32,971 nucleotides of DNA from NCBI GenBank assembly GCA_016871515.1, contig VHDE01000054.1:1-32971 (forward strand). The letters are read 5' to 3'. Position 1 is the stretch's first letter, and each line of letters begins with the position of its first letter. Positions 23,511 to 32,042 of this stretch are shown in pieces. A program made the translations under genes and the position numbers. The stretch comes from Verrucomicrobiota bacterium. GTDB lineage: Bacteria > Verrucomicrobiota > Verrucomicrobiia > Limisphaerales > SIBE01. Under the pieces are notes generated by a model, which was not told the origin of the DNA, did not search any database, and was given only the letters and a program-made list of their open reading frames with translations.

Positions 23511-25316
23511 ATGACAACCCAGATCGAATTGCGACTTGATATGAGTGATAAAAAATTCGGGCAAGCCAACACGTCGAACGAAACCGTCATTAAGTGGGCT
23601 AACGAAATGGCTGCGCTTTGCCAGCCGGATAATATCTTTTGGTGCGACGGGTCGGAGGGCGAAAAATCAGAGCTCACTGCCCAAGCTCTTCAGCAAGGCA
23701 TCCTGACCACCTTGAATCAGGAGAAACTTCCGGGCTGCTATTATCATCAGTCGAATCCCAACGATGTCGCTCGTGTCGAGCAATGCACCTTCATCTGCAC
23801 GGAAACCCGGGAGGAAGCTGGCCCGACGAATAATTGGGCGCCGCCCAAGGAAATGTACGAGAAACTTTACAGCTTGTTTCGCGGCTCGATGAAGGGACGC
23901 ACCATGTACGTCATTCCTTACTTGATGGGGCCACTCGGTTCGCCGCTGACCAAAGTCGGCGTGGAGTTAACCGATTCGATTTACGTCGCGCTGAGCATGC
24001 GGATCATGACGCGCATGGGAAAGGCTGCTTACGAACAGCTCCGCAATCGGGCCGATTTCAACCGCGGGCTGCACAGCATGCTGGACCTTAACCCGGAGCG
24101 GCGGTTCATCTGCCATTTTCCGCAGGACAACACGATCTTGTCGGTCGGTTCCAATTACGGCGGCAATGTTTTGCTGGGCAAGAAGTGTCTGGCGTTGCGC
24201 ATCGGTTCCTGCCTGGCCCGCAAGGAGGGATGGATGGCCGAACATATGTTAATCCTCGGGGTCGAGTCGCCGGAGGGCGAAAAGACATTCGTTGCGGCCG
24301 CATTCCCCAGCGCCTGCGGCAAAACTAATTTTGCCATGTTAGTGCCGCCGCAACGTTACGAAGGCTGGAAGGTTTGGACGGTGGGCGACGATATTGCTTG
24401 GATGAAGCCCGGACCTGATGGCCGCCTCTATGCCATCAATCCGGAGTCAGGCTACTTCGGCGTTATCCCCGGAACAAATTCAAAATCGAATCCCAACGCA
24501 GTCAAAACTATCTCGCGCGATACAGTTTATACGAATGCAGCCTTGTTGTCGGACGGGGATGTTTGGTGGGAAGGCAAGGATGGTCCGGTCCCCAGCGAAT
24601 GCGTCGATTGGCGAGGCAATCGGTGGACGCCGGAATCCAAAGAAAAAGCAGCGCACCCCAACAGCCGTTTTGCGGTGCCGATGATGAATAATCCCGTGGT
24701 CGCGCCCGAGGTCAACGATCCGCAAGGCGTGCCGATCAGCGCGATCATCTTTGGCGGTCGCCGCGCCAACACCATCCCATTGCTTTTCCAAGCGTTCAAT
24801 TGGGGTCATGGCGTTTATCTCGGCGCGACGATGGGCTCGGAAATGACCGCCGCCGCAGTGGGCGGCGTCGGCCAAGTGCGCCGCGATCCGATGGCGATGC
24901 TGCCGTTCTGCGGTTATAACATGGGCGATTACCTAGCTCATTGGCTGCACATGCAGAGGCTCATGAAGAGCCCGCCCCAAATCTTTCACGTGAATTGGTT
25001 CCGCAAGGACGACAGTGGCAATTTCCTTTGGCCGGGGTTCGGCGAAAACATGCGGGTCCTGAAGTGGATTGTCGATCGTTGTCGCGGACGTGTCGGGGCG
25101 AAGGAGTCCGCTCTCGGATGGATGCCGCGCATCGAAGACTTTGACTTGAACGGCTTGCAAGGTTTTGGCCCAGAGCAATTCGAGAAAGTGCAGGCGATCA
25201 ATTCGGAAGAATGGAAGAAGGAGATTTTGCTTCACCAGGAATTGTTCATGACGCTTCGCGATACGTTGCCCAAGGAATTGATTTTCGAAAAAGAGCTGCT
25301 CGTCTCGCGCATCTAG
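23511..25316 (+). CDS. pckG: Phosphoenolpyruvate carboxykinase (GTP)
   Basis: A 601-residue cytoplasmic GTP-dependent PEP carboxykinase. It interconverts oxaloacetate and phosphoenolpyruvate, the first committed step of gluconeogenesis. Visible signatures are [20 protein letters not shown] (substrate region), the kinase-1 loop [12 protein letters not shown] with the reactive Cys at about 269 and Lys271, [12 protein letters not shown] (metal-binding Asp), and [12 protein letters not shown] and [26 protein letters not shown] near the nucleotide site. The length matches the GTP family (about 600) and not the ATP family (about 530). The start is set at ATG 23511; GTG 23505 and ATG 23541 are alternatives, and no clear ribosome site decides. 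It stands alone, without pyruvate or TCA genes nearby. It ends with TAG, which shows that TAG is a working stop in this genome. Confidence 0.96.
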   Translation: MTTQIELRLDMSDKKFGQANTSNETVIKWANEMAALCQPDNIFWCDGSEGEKSELTAQALQQGILTTLNQEKLPGCYYHQSNPNDVARVEQCTFICTETREEAGPTNNWAPPKEMYEKLYSLFRGSMKGRTMYVIPYLMGPLGSPLTKVGVELTDSIYVALSMRIMTRMGKAAYEQLRNRADFNRGLHSMLDLNPERRFICHFPQDNTILSVGSNYGGNVLLGKKCLALRIGSCLARKEGWMAEHMLILGVESPEGEKTFVAAAFPSACGKTNFAMLVPPQRYEGWKVWTVGDDIAWMKPGPDGRLYAINPESGYFGVIPGTNSKSNPNAVKTISRDTVYTNAALLSDGDVWWEGKDGPVPSECVDWRGNRWTPESKEKAAHPNSRFAVPMMNNPVVAPEVNDPQGVPISAIIFGGRRANTIPLLFQAFNWGHGVYLGATMGSEMTAAAVGGVGQVRRDPMAMLPFCGYNMGDYLAHWLHMQRLMKSPPQIFHVNWFRKDDSGNFLWPGFGENMRVLKWIVDRCRGRVGAKESALGWMPRIEDFDLNGLQGFGPEQFEKVQAINSEEWKKEILLHQELFMTLRDTLPKELIFEKELLVSRI

Positions 25317-25395
25317 GAATTAGTGCTCGACGCTCGGGCGCGGTATTGCCGCTGTAATGAGCCTCCCTCAAAGCTACTGGTTGATGCAACGCACC

Positions 25396-25557
25396 GCGCG
25401 CCACCATCAGGTAGCCGCCCGGAGAACAAACCCGTTTCATCTCGCGGATGACGCGGACCGGGTCAGGAACTGTTGAGATAAAGTACGCGGCAAAGACGCG
25501 GTCGAAAGAATGATCTGGAAAGTCCGCCGGCAACCCTGAGCAACGATGTGCTATACC
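25396..25557 (-). pseudogene. Remnant of a class I SAM methyltransferase
   Basis: About 54 codons on the minus strand read GIAHRCSGLPADFPDHSFDRVF, then AAYFISTVPDPVRVIREMKR and VCSPGGYLMVAR. This is the central part of a UbiE/PmtA-like methyltransferase, from the post-motif II strand to the PGG loop. The SAM-binding N-terminal half and the C-terminus are missing. The neighbouring sequence is repeats. It is a decayed fragment without function. Confidence 0.65.
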
Positions 25558-25697
25558 AAAGCTTCGCAGCTTCACAACCGAAGCTCCGCAAAAGACGTCG
25601 AGGCTGTCCATGAACTAGCGCTAGGAGCGCGGCGTTTACGCTGCGCTCCGTTCACCGGCCCAATGCATGTCCAAAAGACATCTCCTGCGGAAACGCT

Positions 25698-25781
25698 CAA
25701 CCATCAACTTCCAACTTTCAACTTTCAACGAATGCATTCTTTGAAGGTTGAGAGTTGAAAGTTTCGCGTTGAACGTTCTCC
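25698..25781. repeat. Facing heptamer arrays (CAACTTT / GTTGAAA type)
   Basis: Left: CAACCAT, CAACTTC, CAACTTT, CAACTTT, CAACGAA at 25698-25732. Right: GTTGAGA, GTTGAAA, GTTTCGC, GTTGAAC, GTTCTCC at 25747-25781. Between them is the palindrome GAATGCATTC (25730-25739). The 7-bp period and opposing orientation are the same as in the arrays around the four-helix-bundle gene at 7807-8312. Confidence 0.8.
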
Positions 25782-25967
25782 GGTTCATTGGCGCAATGCG
25801 CGCCAAAAAGGCGTCGAGGGTCCCCATGAACCGCAGCTTCGGTCTCCGACCCGGAACATTCCGCTGCGAGTCTTGCCGGGCCGGAGGGCCGGAGGCCAGC
25901 GCTCGAAGTTCGCTTCCTATCCATCAAAATGATTGAAAAGCTTCATTAGGTTCAATAGGGTGCGCGG

Positions 25968-26960
25968 ATGAAATCACTGGCCCGCTTCTTATTAACCTGC
26001 GTTGTCTTTACACTCCTGGTCCTTGCGTCCCAAGGCGCTGACAAGCCTTTGACGATCGCGGTTATTCCCAAGGGCACCACGCACGAGTTTTGGAAATCAA
26101 TCAATGCCGGCGCGTTCAAAGCGCGCCAGGAGCTCAACGGAAAAGGTCACAAGGTTGACGTGATCTGGAAAGGGCCTTTGAAGGAGGATGACCGCGATCT
26201 GCAAATTCAGGTCGTTGAAAATTTCATGACCCGCCGCGTTAATGGCATCGTGCTCGCGCCGCTCGATTCTCAGGCGCTCGTCAGACCTGTTGCGAATGCC
26301 GCTCAAGCCAAAGTCCCGGTTGTCATCATTGATTCCGGCCTCAAGTCGGACAAGTATGTCAGCTTCGTCGCGACCGATAATTACAAAGGCGGCCAGCTGG
26401 CCGGGGAGCACCTCGGAAAATTGCTCGATGGCAAGGGTAATGTCATTCTGCTGCGGTACGCAGTTGGTTCCGCCAGCACCGAGGAACGAGAGGCGGGTTT
26501 CCTGGAGGTTCTTAAGAGCAAGTACCCGAATATTAAATTGATTTCCGCAGATCAATATGCCGGGCCTACGCGTGAGACGGCCTATCAAGCTTCGCAGAAT
26601 TTGCTCAATCGTTTCGGTCGCGAAGTAAACGGCATCTTCTGTCCGTGCGAACCGCCGACCATAGCCATGACGAAAGCCCTGCGCGACATCGGCAAGGCCG
26701 GAGGCAAGGTTAAGATGGTCGGTTTCGACGCTGGCTCGCAGTCAGTCGCGGACATGAAGAACGGAGATGTTCAAGGCTTGGTCGTGCAGAACCCGGTGCT
26801 AATGGGTTACCTCGGGGTCATGACGATGTTCAAACATTTGCAAGGCGAAAAGGTGGACAAACGCATTGATACCGGCGTCGTGCTAGTCACGCCTGAAAAT
26901 ATGGAGCAGCCGGAGATGAAGGAACTGCTTTACCCGCCGTTGGACAAATACCTGAAGTAA
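25968..26960 (+). CDS. Sugar ABC transporter substrate-binding protein (RbsB-like)
   Basis: A 330-residue periplasmic-binding protein of the ribose/galactose/autoinducer-2 (Peripla_BP_4) group. The signal peptide is at 1-23 (cleavage near ASQGA-DK). The family pattern follows: TIAVIPKGTTHEFWKSINAG, VNGIVLAPLDSQALVRPV, VPVVIIDSGL, then YVSFVATDNYKGGQLAG, and near the end KVKMVGFDAGSQSVADMKNGDVQGLVVQNP. It binds a sugar outside the inner membrane and delivers it to the permease encoded by the third gene. The ligand cannot be told from sequence. The ATPase gene begins about 150 bp later, and that gap contains another heptamer repeat pair. Confidence 0.92.
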   Translation: MKSLARFLLTCVVFTLLVLASQGADKPLTIAVIPKGTTHEFWKSINAGAFKARQELNGKGHKVDVIWKGPLKEDDRDLQIQVVENFMTRRVNGIVLAPLDSQALVRPVANAAQAKVPVVIIDSGLKSDKYVSFVATDNYKGGQLAGEHLGKLLDGKGNVILLRYAVGSASTEEREAGFLEVLKSKYPNIKLISADQYAGPTRETAYQASQNLLNRFGREVNGIFCPCEPPTIAMTKALRDIGKAGGKVKMVGFDAGSQSVADMKNGDVQGLVVQNPVLMGYLGVMTMFKHLQGEKVDKRIDTGVVLVTPENMEQPEMKELLYPPLDKYLK

Positions 26961-27029
26961 CGGCTTGAGCTTAGTTAGCAGTCGCGGAGATGGCGGCTCC
27001 AAGAGCGTGGAACGTCCGACATTCACTCT

Positions 27030-27064
27030 CAACAATCAAACGAAGCATTCGTTGAAAGTTAAAA
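27030..27064. repeat. Short facing heptamer pair
   Basis: CAACAAT and CAAACGA (27030-27043) are followed by AGCATTC and then GTTGAAA and GTTAAAA (27051-27064). Unit sequence, period and orientation match 25698-25781. The two arrays lie on either side of the sugar-binding-protein gene. Confidence 0.65.
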
Positions 27065-27107
27065 TCTGGACATTGCATGTCGAGCGTTGCCGCCCGCACA
27101 CGCAGAC

Positions 27108-28637
27108 ATGTCCTCACTGCTTTTCGCCACTATGACGCCGCGTCTGCGCATGATGGGCGTGCAGAAAAGCTTCGGCGCCACCCGCGCTCTCAAAGAGGTC
27201 ACTCTGGAAGTCGCCCCCGGTGAAGTCCACGCTTTAATCGGCGAGAACGGCGCCGGAAAAAGCACACTCATGAAGATTCTGAGTGGTGCTCACACTCCCG
27301 ACGCAGGCCGCATCGAACTCGATGGCCAATTATTCCATTCGACAAATCCGTGGCATGCGCGTCGGAGTGGCATTGCGATGATTTACCAAGAGCTGAATCT
27401 TGCGCCTCATCTGTCGGTGGAAGAAAACATCTTGTTGGGCGAGGAGCCGGCCCGGCTAGGTTGGCTCAATCGCTCGCGGCGACGGGCTTTAGCGCATGAG
27501 GCGTTGGCCAAACTGCAGCACGACAACATTCCGCTGACGGCGCCGGTTGGCAGATGCACCACGGCTGAAAAGCAAATTGTCGAGATTGCTCGCGCTCTTG
27601 TGGGCCAGTCGCGGATCATCATCATGGACGAACCGACAAGCAGCTTGAGCGAGTTGGACACAAAAAACCTTTTCGGCGTTATCAGCCGGCTGCGAGAACG
27701 CGGCGTTAGCATCATTTACATCAGTCATTTTCTGGAAGAATGTCAGGTAATCTGCGACCGTTACACCGTCCTGCGGGACGGCGAGAGCGTGGGCACAGGA
27801 CCAATGGCTGAGGCAAATCTTCATCAGATCATTCGGCTGATGGTAGGCCGCGAGATTAACGAGATTTATCCGCGCACGCCTCACACGTCCGGCAAACCGG
27901 TTTTCGAATTGAAGGCAGTGGCCGGTGAGACCAAGCCCCGTTCGGTGGACCTCACTTTGCATGAGGGCGAAATCTTGGGTATTGCCGGATTGATTGGAGC
28001 CGGCCGCACCGAGACATTGCGGGCTTGCTTCGGTCTGGATCGGCTCGCTGGCGGTTCTGTTTTCGTCGGCGCCCGCGAACGGACGCATTGTTCGCCCACC
28101 CAGCGGCTCGCGGAAGGAATTGGTTTGCTGAGTGAGAGCCGCAAGGAAGAAGGCCTTATGCTCAATCGCACTTTGGCGGATAACCTTACTCTCACGCGCC
28201 ACGGCCCGCTCGCAAAGTTTGGCTGGATCAGCAGCCGCCGGCAAAATCGGGTTACGCTGGATTGGATGCAACGTCTTGATGTGCGCGCGCGAAGTCCGGC
28301 GCAGCCGATGTGCGAATTGTCGGGCGGCAACCAGCAAAAGATCGCGCTGGGACGCTTGCTGCATCATGATGCCAAGGTCTTGTTGCTGGATGAACCAACG
28401 CGCGGGATTGACGTGGGCAGCAAGGCTCAAATTTACAAACTGATCGGACAATTGGCTCAGCAAGGCAAAGCGATTATTTTCGTCAGCTCGTACCTTCCAG
28501 AATTGCTGGGGGTGTGCGATACCATTGGCGTCATGTGCCGCGGGGACTTGTCCGAAGTGCGACCCGCCGCGGCCTGGACAGAGCATAGCATTATCAGCGC
28601 AGCGATCGGCCACCGCGCGAGTCAAAACTCGAATTGA
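27108..28637 (+). CDS. Sugar ABC transporter ATP-binding protein, two domains (RbsA/MglA-like)
   Basis: A 509-residue double-domain ABC ATPase for a CUT2-type sugar importer. Domain 1 has Walker A GENGAGKSTLMK, the Q-loop in MIYQELNLAPHLSVEENI, and Walker B IIIMDEPTSSLSE. Its signature is degenerate, reading CTTAEKQIVEIARAL where relatives have LSxAxxQ. Domain 2 has the expected degenerate Walker A GLIGAGRTETLR, with a canonical signature LSGGNQQKIALGRLL and Walker B VLLLDEPTRGIDVGSK. Start codons at 27087 (TTG), 27108 (ATG) and 27132 (ATG) are possible; I choose 27108. It is followed after 3 bp by the permease gene. RbsA-type proteins usually use one active site only, so the degeneracy may matter little. 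Confidence 0.92.
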   Translation: MSSLLFATMTPRLRMMGVQKSFGATRALKEVTLEVAPGEVHALIGENGAGKSTLMKILSGAHTPDAGRIELDGQLFHSTNPWHARRSGIAMIYQELNLAPHLSVEENILLGEEPARLGWLNRSRRRALAHEALAKLQHDNIPLTAPVGRCTTAEKQIVEIARALVGQSRIIIMDEPTSSLSELDTKNLFGVISRLRERGVSIIYISHFLEECQVICDRYTVLRDGESVGTGPMAEANLHQIIRLMVGREINEIYPRTPHTSGKPVFELKAVAGETKPRSVDLTLHEGEILGIAGLIGAGRTETLRACFGLDRLAGGSVFVGARERTHCSPTQRLAEGIGLLSESRKEEGLMLNRTLADNLTLTRHGPLAKFGWISSRRQNRVTLDWMQRLDVRARSPAQPMCELSGGNQQKIALGRLLHHDAKVLLLDEPTRGIDVGSKAQIYKLIGQLAQQGKAIIFVSSYLPELLGVCDTIGVMCRGDLSEVRPAAAWTEHSIISAAIGHRASQNSN

Positions 28638-28640
28638 GAG

Positions 28641-29624
28641 ATGGCATCATTGGAACGGACGGCGAAACTCAGATCTTTTCTCAATGTCCTCGGACCGTTT
28701 CTAGGTCTGATCTTCGTTGTCGGTCTCTTCTGCCTGAGCAACGAAGTTCGGCCTTACTTTCTTACGGGCGCCAATTTTAAAATCATTTTGATTCAGACCG
28801 TGATCGTCGCCATCAGCGCGCTTGGCATGACGCTGATTATTGTGAGTGGCGGAATCGACCTAAGCGCCGGGTCAGTTGTGGCGCTCACGAGTGTCGTCGG
28901 AGCAACGTTGCTCGTGAAAGGATACTCGCCGATGGCGGCCATCCTGTTGACTGTTTTGACCGGGGGAGCCATTGGGCTCATCAATGGCGCGGCGATTGCC
29001 GGGTTCCGGATGCTGCCCTTCATCGTCACGCTCGGCATGATGGGAGTTGGACGCGGCTTGGCCAAATGGCTGTCCGGCAGTCAAACGGTAAACGCGCCGG
29101 AAACGCCGGTGAATAATATCATGGCGCTGGTCGACCCGGTTCATCTCTTGCCGCTGCCGCCGGGTGTTTGGATTACGGTGGGTTTGGCAATTATGATGGC
29201 CGTTGTGATGCACCAAACCGTTTTTGGGCGGTATGTCTTCGCCATCGGCTCTAATGAGAGCACGGCACGCCTTTGCGGCATTCGCGTTCGATTGCAAAAA
29301 ACGCTGATCTACGCGATCGCTGGATTATTCTTCGGCTTGGCTGGTTTGATGCAGATGTCTCGTCTCAATCAGGGCGACCCGACAGCAGCTATTGGTCTGG
29401 AGTTGGACATCATCGCGGCAGTGGTCATCGGGGGCGCGAGCCTAAACGGCGGTTCCGGGAGCATCTTAGGTTCGATGATCGGCGCGCTTATCATGGCGGT
29501 CTTGCGCAACGGCTCCAACCAAATGGGATGGCAGAATTACGTGCAGGAAATCATCATCGGCATCGTGATCATTCTGGCGGTTGGTTTGGATAAGCTCAGA
29601 CAGAAGCGCAGCCATCTCTCCTGA
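28641..29624 (+). CDS. Sugar ABC transporter permease (RbsC-like)
   Basis: A 327-residue inner-membrane permease of the CUT2 (branched-chain/ribose) family with about nine hydrophobic segments. Family motifs are GMTLIIVSGGIDLSAGSVVAL, LPFIVTLGMMGVGRGLA, FGRYVFAIGSNESTARLCGIRV and IAAVVIGGASLNGGSGSILGSMIGALIM. It forms the translocation pore for the sugar delivered by the binding protein. It begins 3 bp after the ATPase gene, so the two are translationally coupled. No sugar kinase, isomerase or regulator follows, so the importer is an orphan with regard to its catabolic pathway. Confidence 0.94.
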   Translation: MASLERTAKLRSFLNVLGPFLGLIFVVGLFCLSNEVRPYFLTGANFKIILIQTVIVAISALGMTLIIVSGGIDLSAGSVVALTSVVGATLLVKGYSPMAAILLTVLTGGAIGLINGAAIAGFRMLPFIVTLGMMGVGRGLAKWLSGSQTVNAPETPVNNIMALVDPVHLLPLPPGVWITVGLAIMMAVVMHQTVFGRYVFAIGSNESTARLCGIRVRLQKTLIYAIAGLFFGLAGLMQMSRLNQGDPTAAIGLELDIIAAVVIGGASLNGGSGSILGSMIGALIMAVLRNGSNQMGWQNYVQEIIIGIVIILAVGLDKLRQKRSHLS

Positions 29625-29929
29625 TCGGTTGCTTTTTCGAATTCTTGTGCAAAGCTACCGGGCGGTTTGCAGACAATCGGGCCGGCTTCGGGTCCCCGGC
29701 TAACCTTCCAACAGGCTCGTTGGACCTTGTTTTGCTTCGGCATTTGCTCAACGTCGTTGGGTTCGAGTCGATCCCATCGGCAGGCCACGTTGCCTCTTGC
29801 TCTCTGAAATGGCTCACGGCCCTCAGCGACAGGCGAGACGCCTGTCCTACTACGCTTGAGTATAAGTTTTGGCAGTTTGCTAATTGGATTGAACAGTAAA
29901 ACGCATTGTCGCGCCAGCGCTCACGATAG
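29625..29929. other. Intergenic region downstream of the sugar importer
   Basis: About 305 bp without a credible gene. It contains a short GACAGGC/GCCTGTC palindrome at 29828-29846, a degenerate member of the GGACAGGCG family. Plus-strand and minus-strand frames here lack any recognisable domain. Confidence 0.5.
29828..29846. repeat. Short palindrome of the GGACAGGCG family
   Basis: GACAGGC (29828-29834) and GCCTGTC (29840-29846) pair around GAGAC. It is followed by CTACTACGC. It is a shortened copy of the cores at 4441-4493 and 10895-10963. Confidence 0.6.
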
Positions 29930-30373
29930 ACTAAGCTGGGCTGAGCAACAGACGAAGGATCTTTGCGTGTCGAGGCCTTCGAAGTAAATCACTGGGGCGC
30001 CCGTTGGCGGCGCGATACGCATCGCGGCTACAACGGCTACATCCTCGAGCACGGCGGGAAGAAAGTCATTTTCGGCGGAGACACCGCCTTGTGCCAAAAC
30101 TTTGCCAGCCTTCGCGGGAAAGGGCCATTCGACGTCGCTTGCAAGCCAATTGGCGCTTATGCGCCGTGGGTTTGTTCTCATTGCACGCCGGAAGAGGCGG
30201 TCTCGATGGCCGACGCCGCGGGAGCGAGGCGCTTTGCGGCGATCCATCACCGAACATTTCGGTTGGGGCGCGAGGGCAAAACCGAACCGCTGGAACGTCT
30301 CGAAACTGCCCTGCAAAAGGAACCCGATGGGATCGCTTTGCGCGAGGTAGGAGAAACCTTTTCGCTGAGCTAA
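29930..30373 (+). pseudogene. Metallo-beta-lactamase-fold hydrolase, C-terminal remnant
   Basis: About 137 codons from 29963 match the C-terminal half of the UlaG/NAPE-PLD-like metallo-beta-lactamase family. The matches are FEVNHWGARWRRDTHRGYNGY, KKVIFGGDTA, PFDVACKPIGAYAPW, CSHCTPEEAV and FAAIHHRTFRL. The Asp (GGDT) and His (IHHRTF) of the metal site remain, but the N-terminal HxHxDH half is absent. The frame just upstream still reads TKLG, stop, ATDEGSLRVEAF, which suggests decay by a Trp-to-TGA change at 29942-29944. A further TAG lies at 29927. Only a TTG could start translation at 29963. With half the metal site missing it cannot be an active hydrolase. Confidence 0.75.
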
Positions 30374-30405
30374 CCAGTAGGACAGGCGTCGAACGCGGCT
30401 CCCAT

Positions 30406-30428
30406 AGCGCAGACTGAAAGTCTGCGCT
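30406..30428. repeat. Perfect hairpin between convergent genes
   Basis: AGCGCAGACT (30406-30415) and AGTCTGCGCT (30419-30428) form a 10-bp stem with a 3-nt loop. It lies between the plus-strand hydrolase remnant and the minus-strand NADH dehydrogenase gene. It could end transcripts from both sides, but there is no T-tract on either strand; a dispersed repeat is equally likely. Confidence 0.65.
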
Positions 30429-30446
30429 GCGACGAAGGCAGGCGCG

Positions 30447-31733
30447 CTAAACAGGTCCCGAATGCCGTTCATCTGACAATCCAGTGATGATTCGCGAACC
30501 TCGTTTGTAAGTAAAATAGGAGTAGGTCCATTGGAGAAGAACGAAGAGCTTATTGCGAAAGCCAATTAAGAAAATCAGATGGATCAGCAGCCAGGCGAGC
30601 CAAGCGGTGAAGCCGGAGAATTCCACCTGGCCAATTTTTGCGACTGCTGCCGAACGCCCGATCGTGGCCATCGTTCCTTTGTCCCAATAGTCGAAAGCCG
30701 GGCGAGCCGGGCGCGTTGTGCTGTTCGCCGCGAGTTCGCTCCCCAGAATCCTCAAGACGTGCCGGGCCATCTGGATGGCGGCCGGCGATACGCCAGGCAC
30801 GATTTGTCCATCTTTGTCGATGACAGACGCGATATCGCCGACGGCGAATACTTCCGGATGCCCGGGCAAACTCAGGTCTGGACTCGCTTTGATCCGGCCA
30901 CCGCGATCCAAATCGACTCCAAGTTGCCTGGTCAAAGGATTGGCCGAAACTCCGGCCGCCCAGATGATATTCTCCGCGTAAACGACATCGCCATCTAATT
31001 CGACACACCCTTTGCGAATCTTGGTTACGCGGGTCGAAGTCCGGACTTCAACACCTAGCCGCTTGAGTTGTTGTTCGGCGCGCTCGGAGAGTTTGGGCGG
31101 CAGTTGGCCCAGAATGCGTTCACCCGCTTCGACTAAGACCACGCGCGCGTGACGGGGATCAATCCGCCGGAAATCGCCACACAGAACGTGACGCGCCAAT
31201 TCGCTGAACGCTCCGGCTAGTTCGACACCAGTGGGCCCGCCACCAACAACCACGATCGTCATGAGCCGGTCGTGCTCAGCTTCGTTCGCTTCATTTTCGG
31301 CTTGTTCAAAAGCCAGGAGGATGTGGCGGCGAATCCGAAGCGCATCGTCGATGGATTTAAGGCCCGGCGCAAACTCTTCCCATTCGGGATGGCCGAAGTA
31401 ACTGGTAACGCCGCCCAGCGCGAGGATGAGATAATCGTAAGTGAGCGTGTTCTTCTCGAGAAAGACCTTTCGTTCGGCGAGGTTGAAGCCCGCGACGCTA
31501 TCGAGCAAGACGGTGACGTTTGGCTTGTCCGACAAAATCGAACGAATCGGTTGGGCAATTTCTGGCGCCGACAGGCCCGCAGTCGCCACCTGATATAAAA
31601 GCGGCTGAAACAAATGGTGGTTCTGCCGGTCCACCAGCGTGATTTGAGCACCTGGGAATTGAAACTCCTCGCAAAACGTCAAGCCAGCGAAGCCGGCGCC
31701 AAGCACGACGATGTGAGGACCTTCAACATCCAT
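30447..31733 (-). CDS. Type II NADH dehydrogenase (NAD(P)/FAD-dependent oxidoreductase)
   Basis: A 428-residue flavoprotein of the NDH-2 family. It oxidises NADH and reduces quinone at the inner membrane without pumping protons. The FAD-binding motif is HIVVLGAGFAGL at the start. The next conserved stretches are NHHLFQPLLYQVATAGLS, the second dinucleotide fold VVVGGGPTGVELAGAFSEL for NADH, and FAVGDIA, which contacts FAD. The C-terminal AWLAWLLIHLIFLIGFRNKL to TYKRGSR amphipathic/hydrophobic segment anchors NDH-2 to the membrane. I choose ATG 31733 (MDVEGPHIVVLG) because it begins just before the flavin fold; an upstream ATG at 31772 would add 13 residues. It is monocistronic. Confidence 0.92.
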   Translation of the reverse strand: MDVEGPHIVVLGAGFAGLTFCEEFQFPGAQITLVDRQNHHLFQPLLYQVATAGLSAPEIAQPIRSILSDKPNVTVLLDSVAGFNLAERKVFLEKNTLTYDYLILALGGVTSYFGHPEWEEFAPGLKSIDDALRIRRHILLAFEQAENEANEAEHDRLMTIVVVGGGPTGVELAGAFSELARHVLCGDFRRIDPRHARVVLVEAGERILGQLPPKLSERAEQQLKRLGVEVRTSTRVTKIRKGCVELDGDVVYAENIIWAAGVSANPLTRQLGVDLDRGGRIKASPDLSLPGHPEVFAVGDIASVIDKDGQIVPGVSPAAIQMARHVLRILGSELAANSTTRPARPAFDYWDKGTMATIGRSAAVAKIGQVEFSGFTAWLAWLLIHLIFLIGFRNKLFVLLQWTYSYFTYKRGSRIITGLSDERHSGPV

Positions 31734-31791
31734 CAGCCCATGGTTCGCTCTCTCGGTGCGATTTGCAATCAAACAACCAGCTAACCCTCCA

Positions 31792-31882
31792 CATGAACGC
31801 GAAAGGGGCGGGGAGGGCCCGTCCCCCTATTCCGACGCTACCGCACTGGGGACAGGCTGTCCCCGCCCCTATTGGGTTCATG
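31792..31882. repeat. Palindromic repeat bounded by CATGAAC / GTTCATG
   Basis: The ends are CATGAAC (31792-31798) and GTTCATG (31876-31882). Inside are perfect 11-bp arms AGGGGCGGGGA (31804-31814) and TCCCCGCCCCT (31860-31870), and an inner GGGGACAG-G-CTGTCCCC palindrome (31848-31864). The core differs from that at 10878-10977 but the termini are identical. It lies between the divergent NADH dehydrogenase and methyltransferase genes. Confidence 0.8.
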
Positions 31883-32042
31883 GTTCCAATGCGCGCGCAA
31901 CGTGAACGAAGGCTTTCCAGGAACTGACAGCAGGGCGGCGTTGCTGCGCCGCCTCGTCGGATAACATTCGCCTTTGCTGCTTGGAAGCTAGTTCGCTAGT
32001 TCCCCCTCGCACCAGACTCGGCGTTCTAGTAATGAAGGTTGG

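Larger units (their letters stand above)
25317..25967. other. Intergenic region with a gene remnant and heptamer repeats
   Basis: This 650-bp gap holds a methyltransferase fragment (25396-25557), two direct copies of a repeat ending GTCGAGG..CCATGAAC (25588-25615 and 25802-25831), and the facing CAACTTT/GTTGAAA heptamer arrays (25698-25781). The remaining sequence to 25967 shows no credible frame. No clear promoter for the sugar transporter is visible. Confidence 0.6.
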
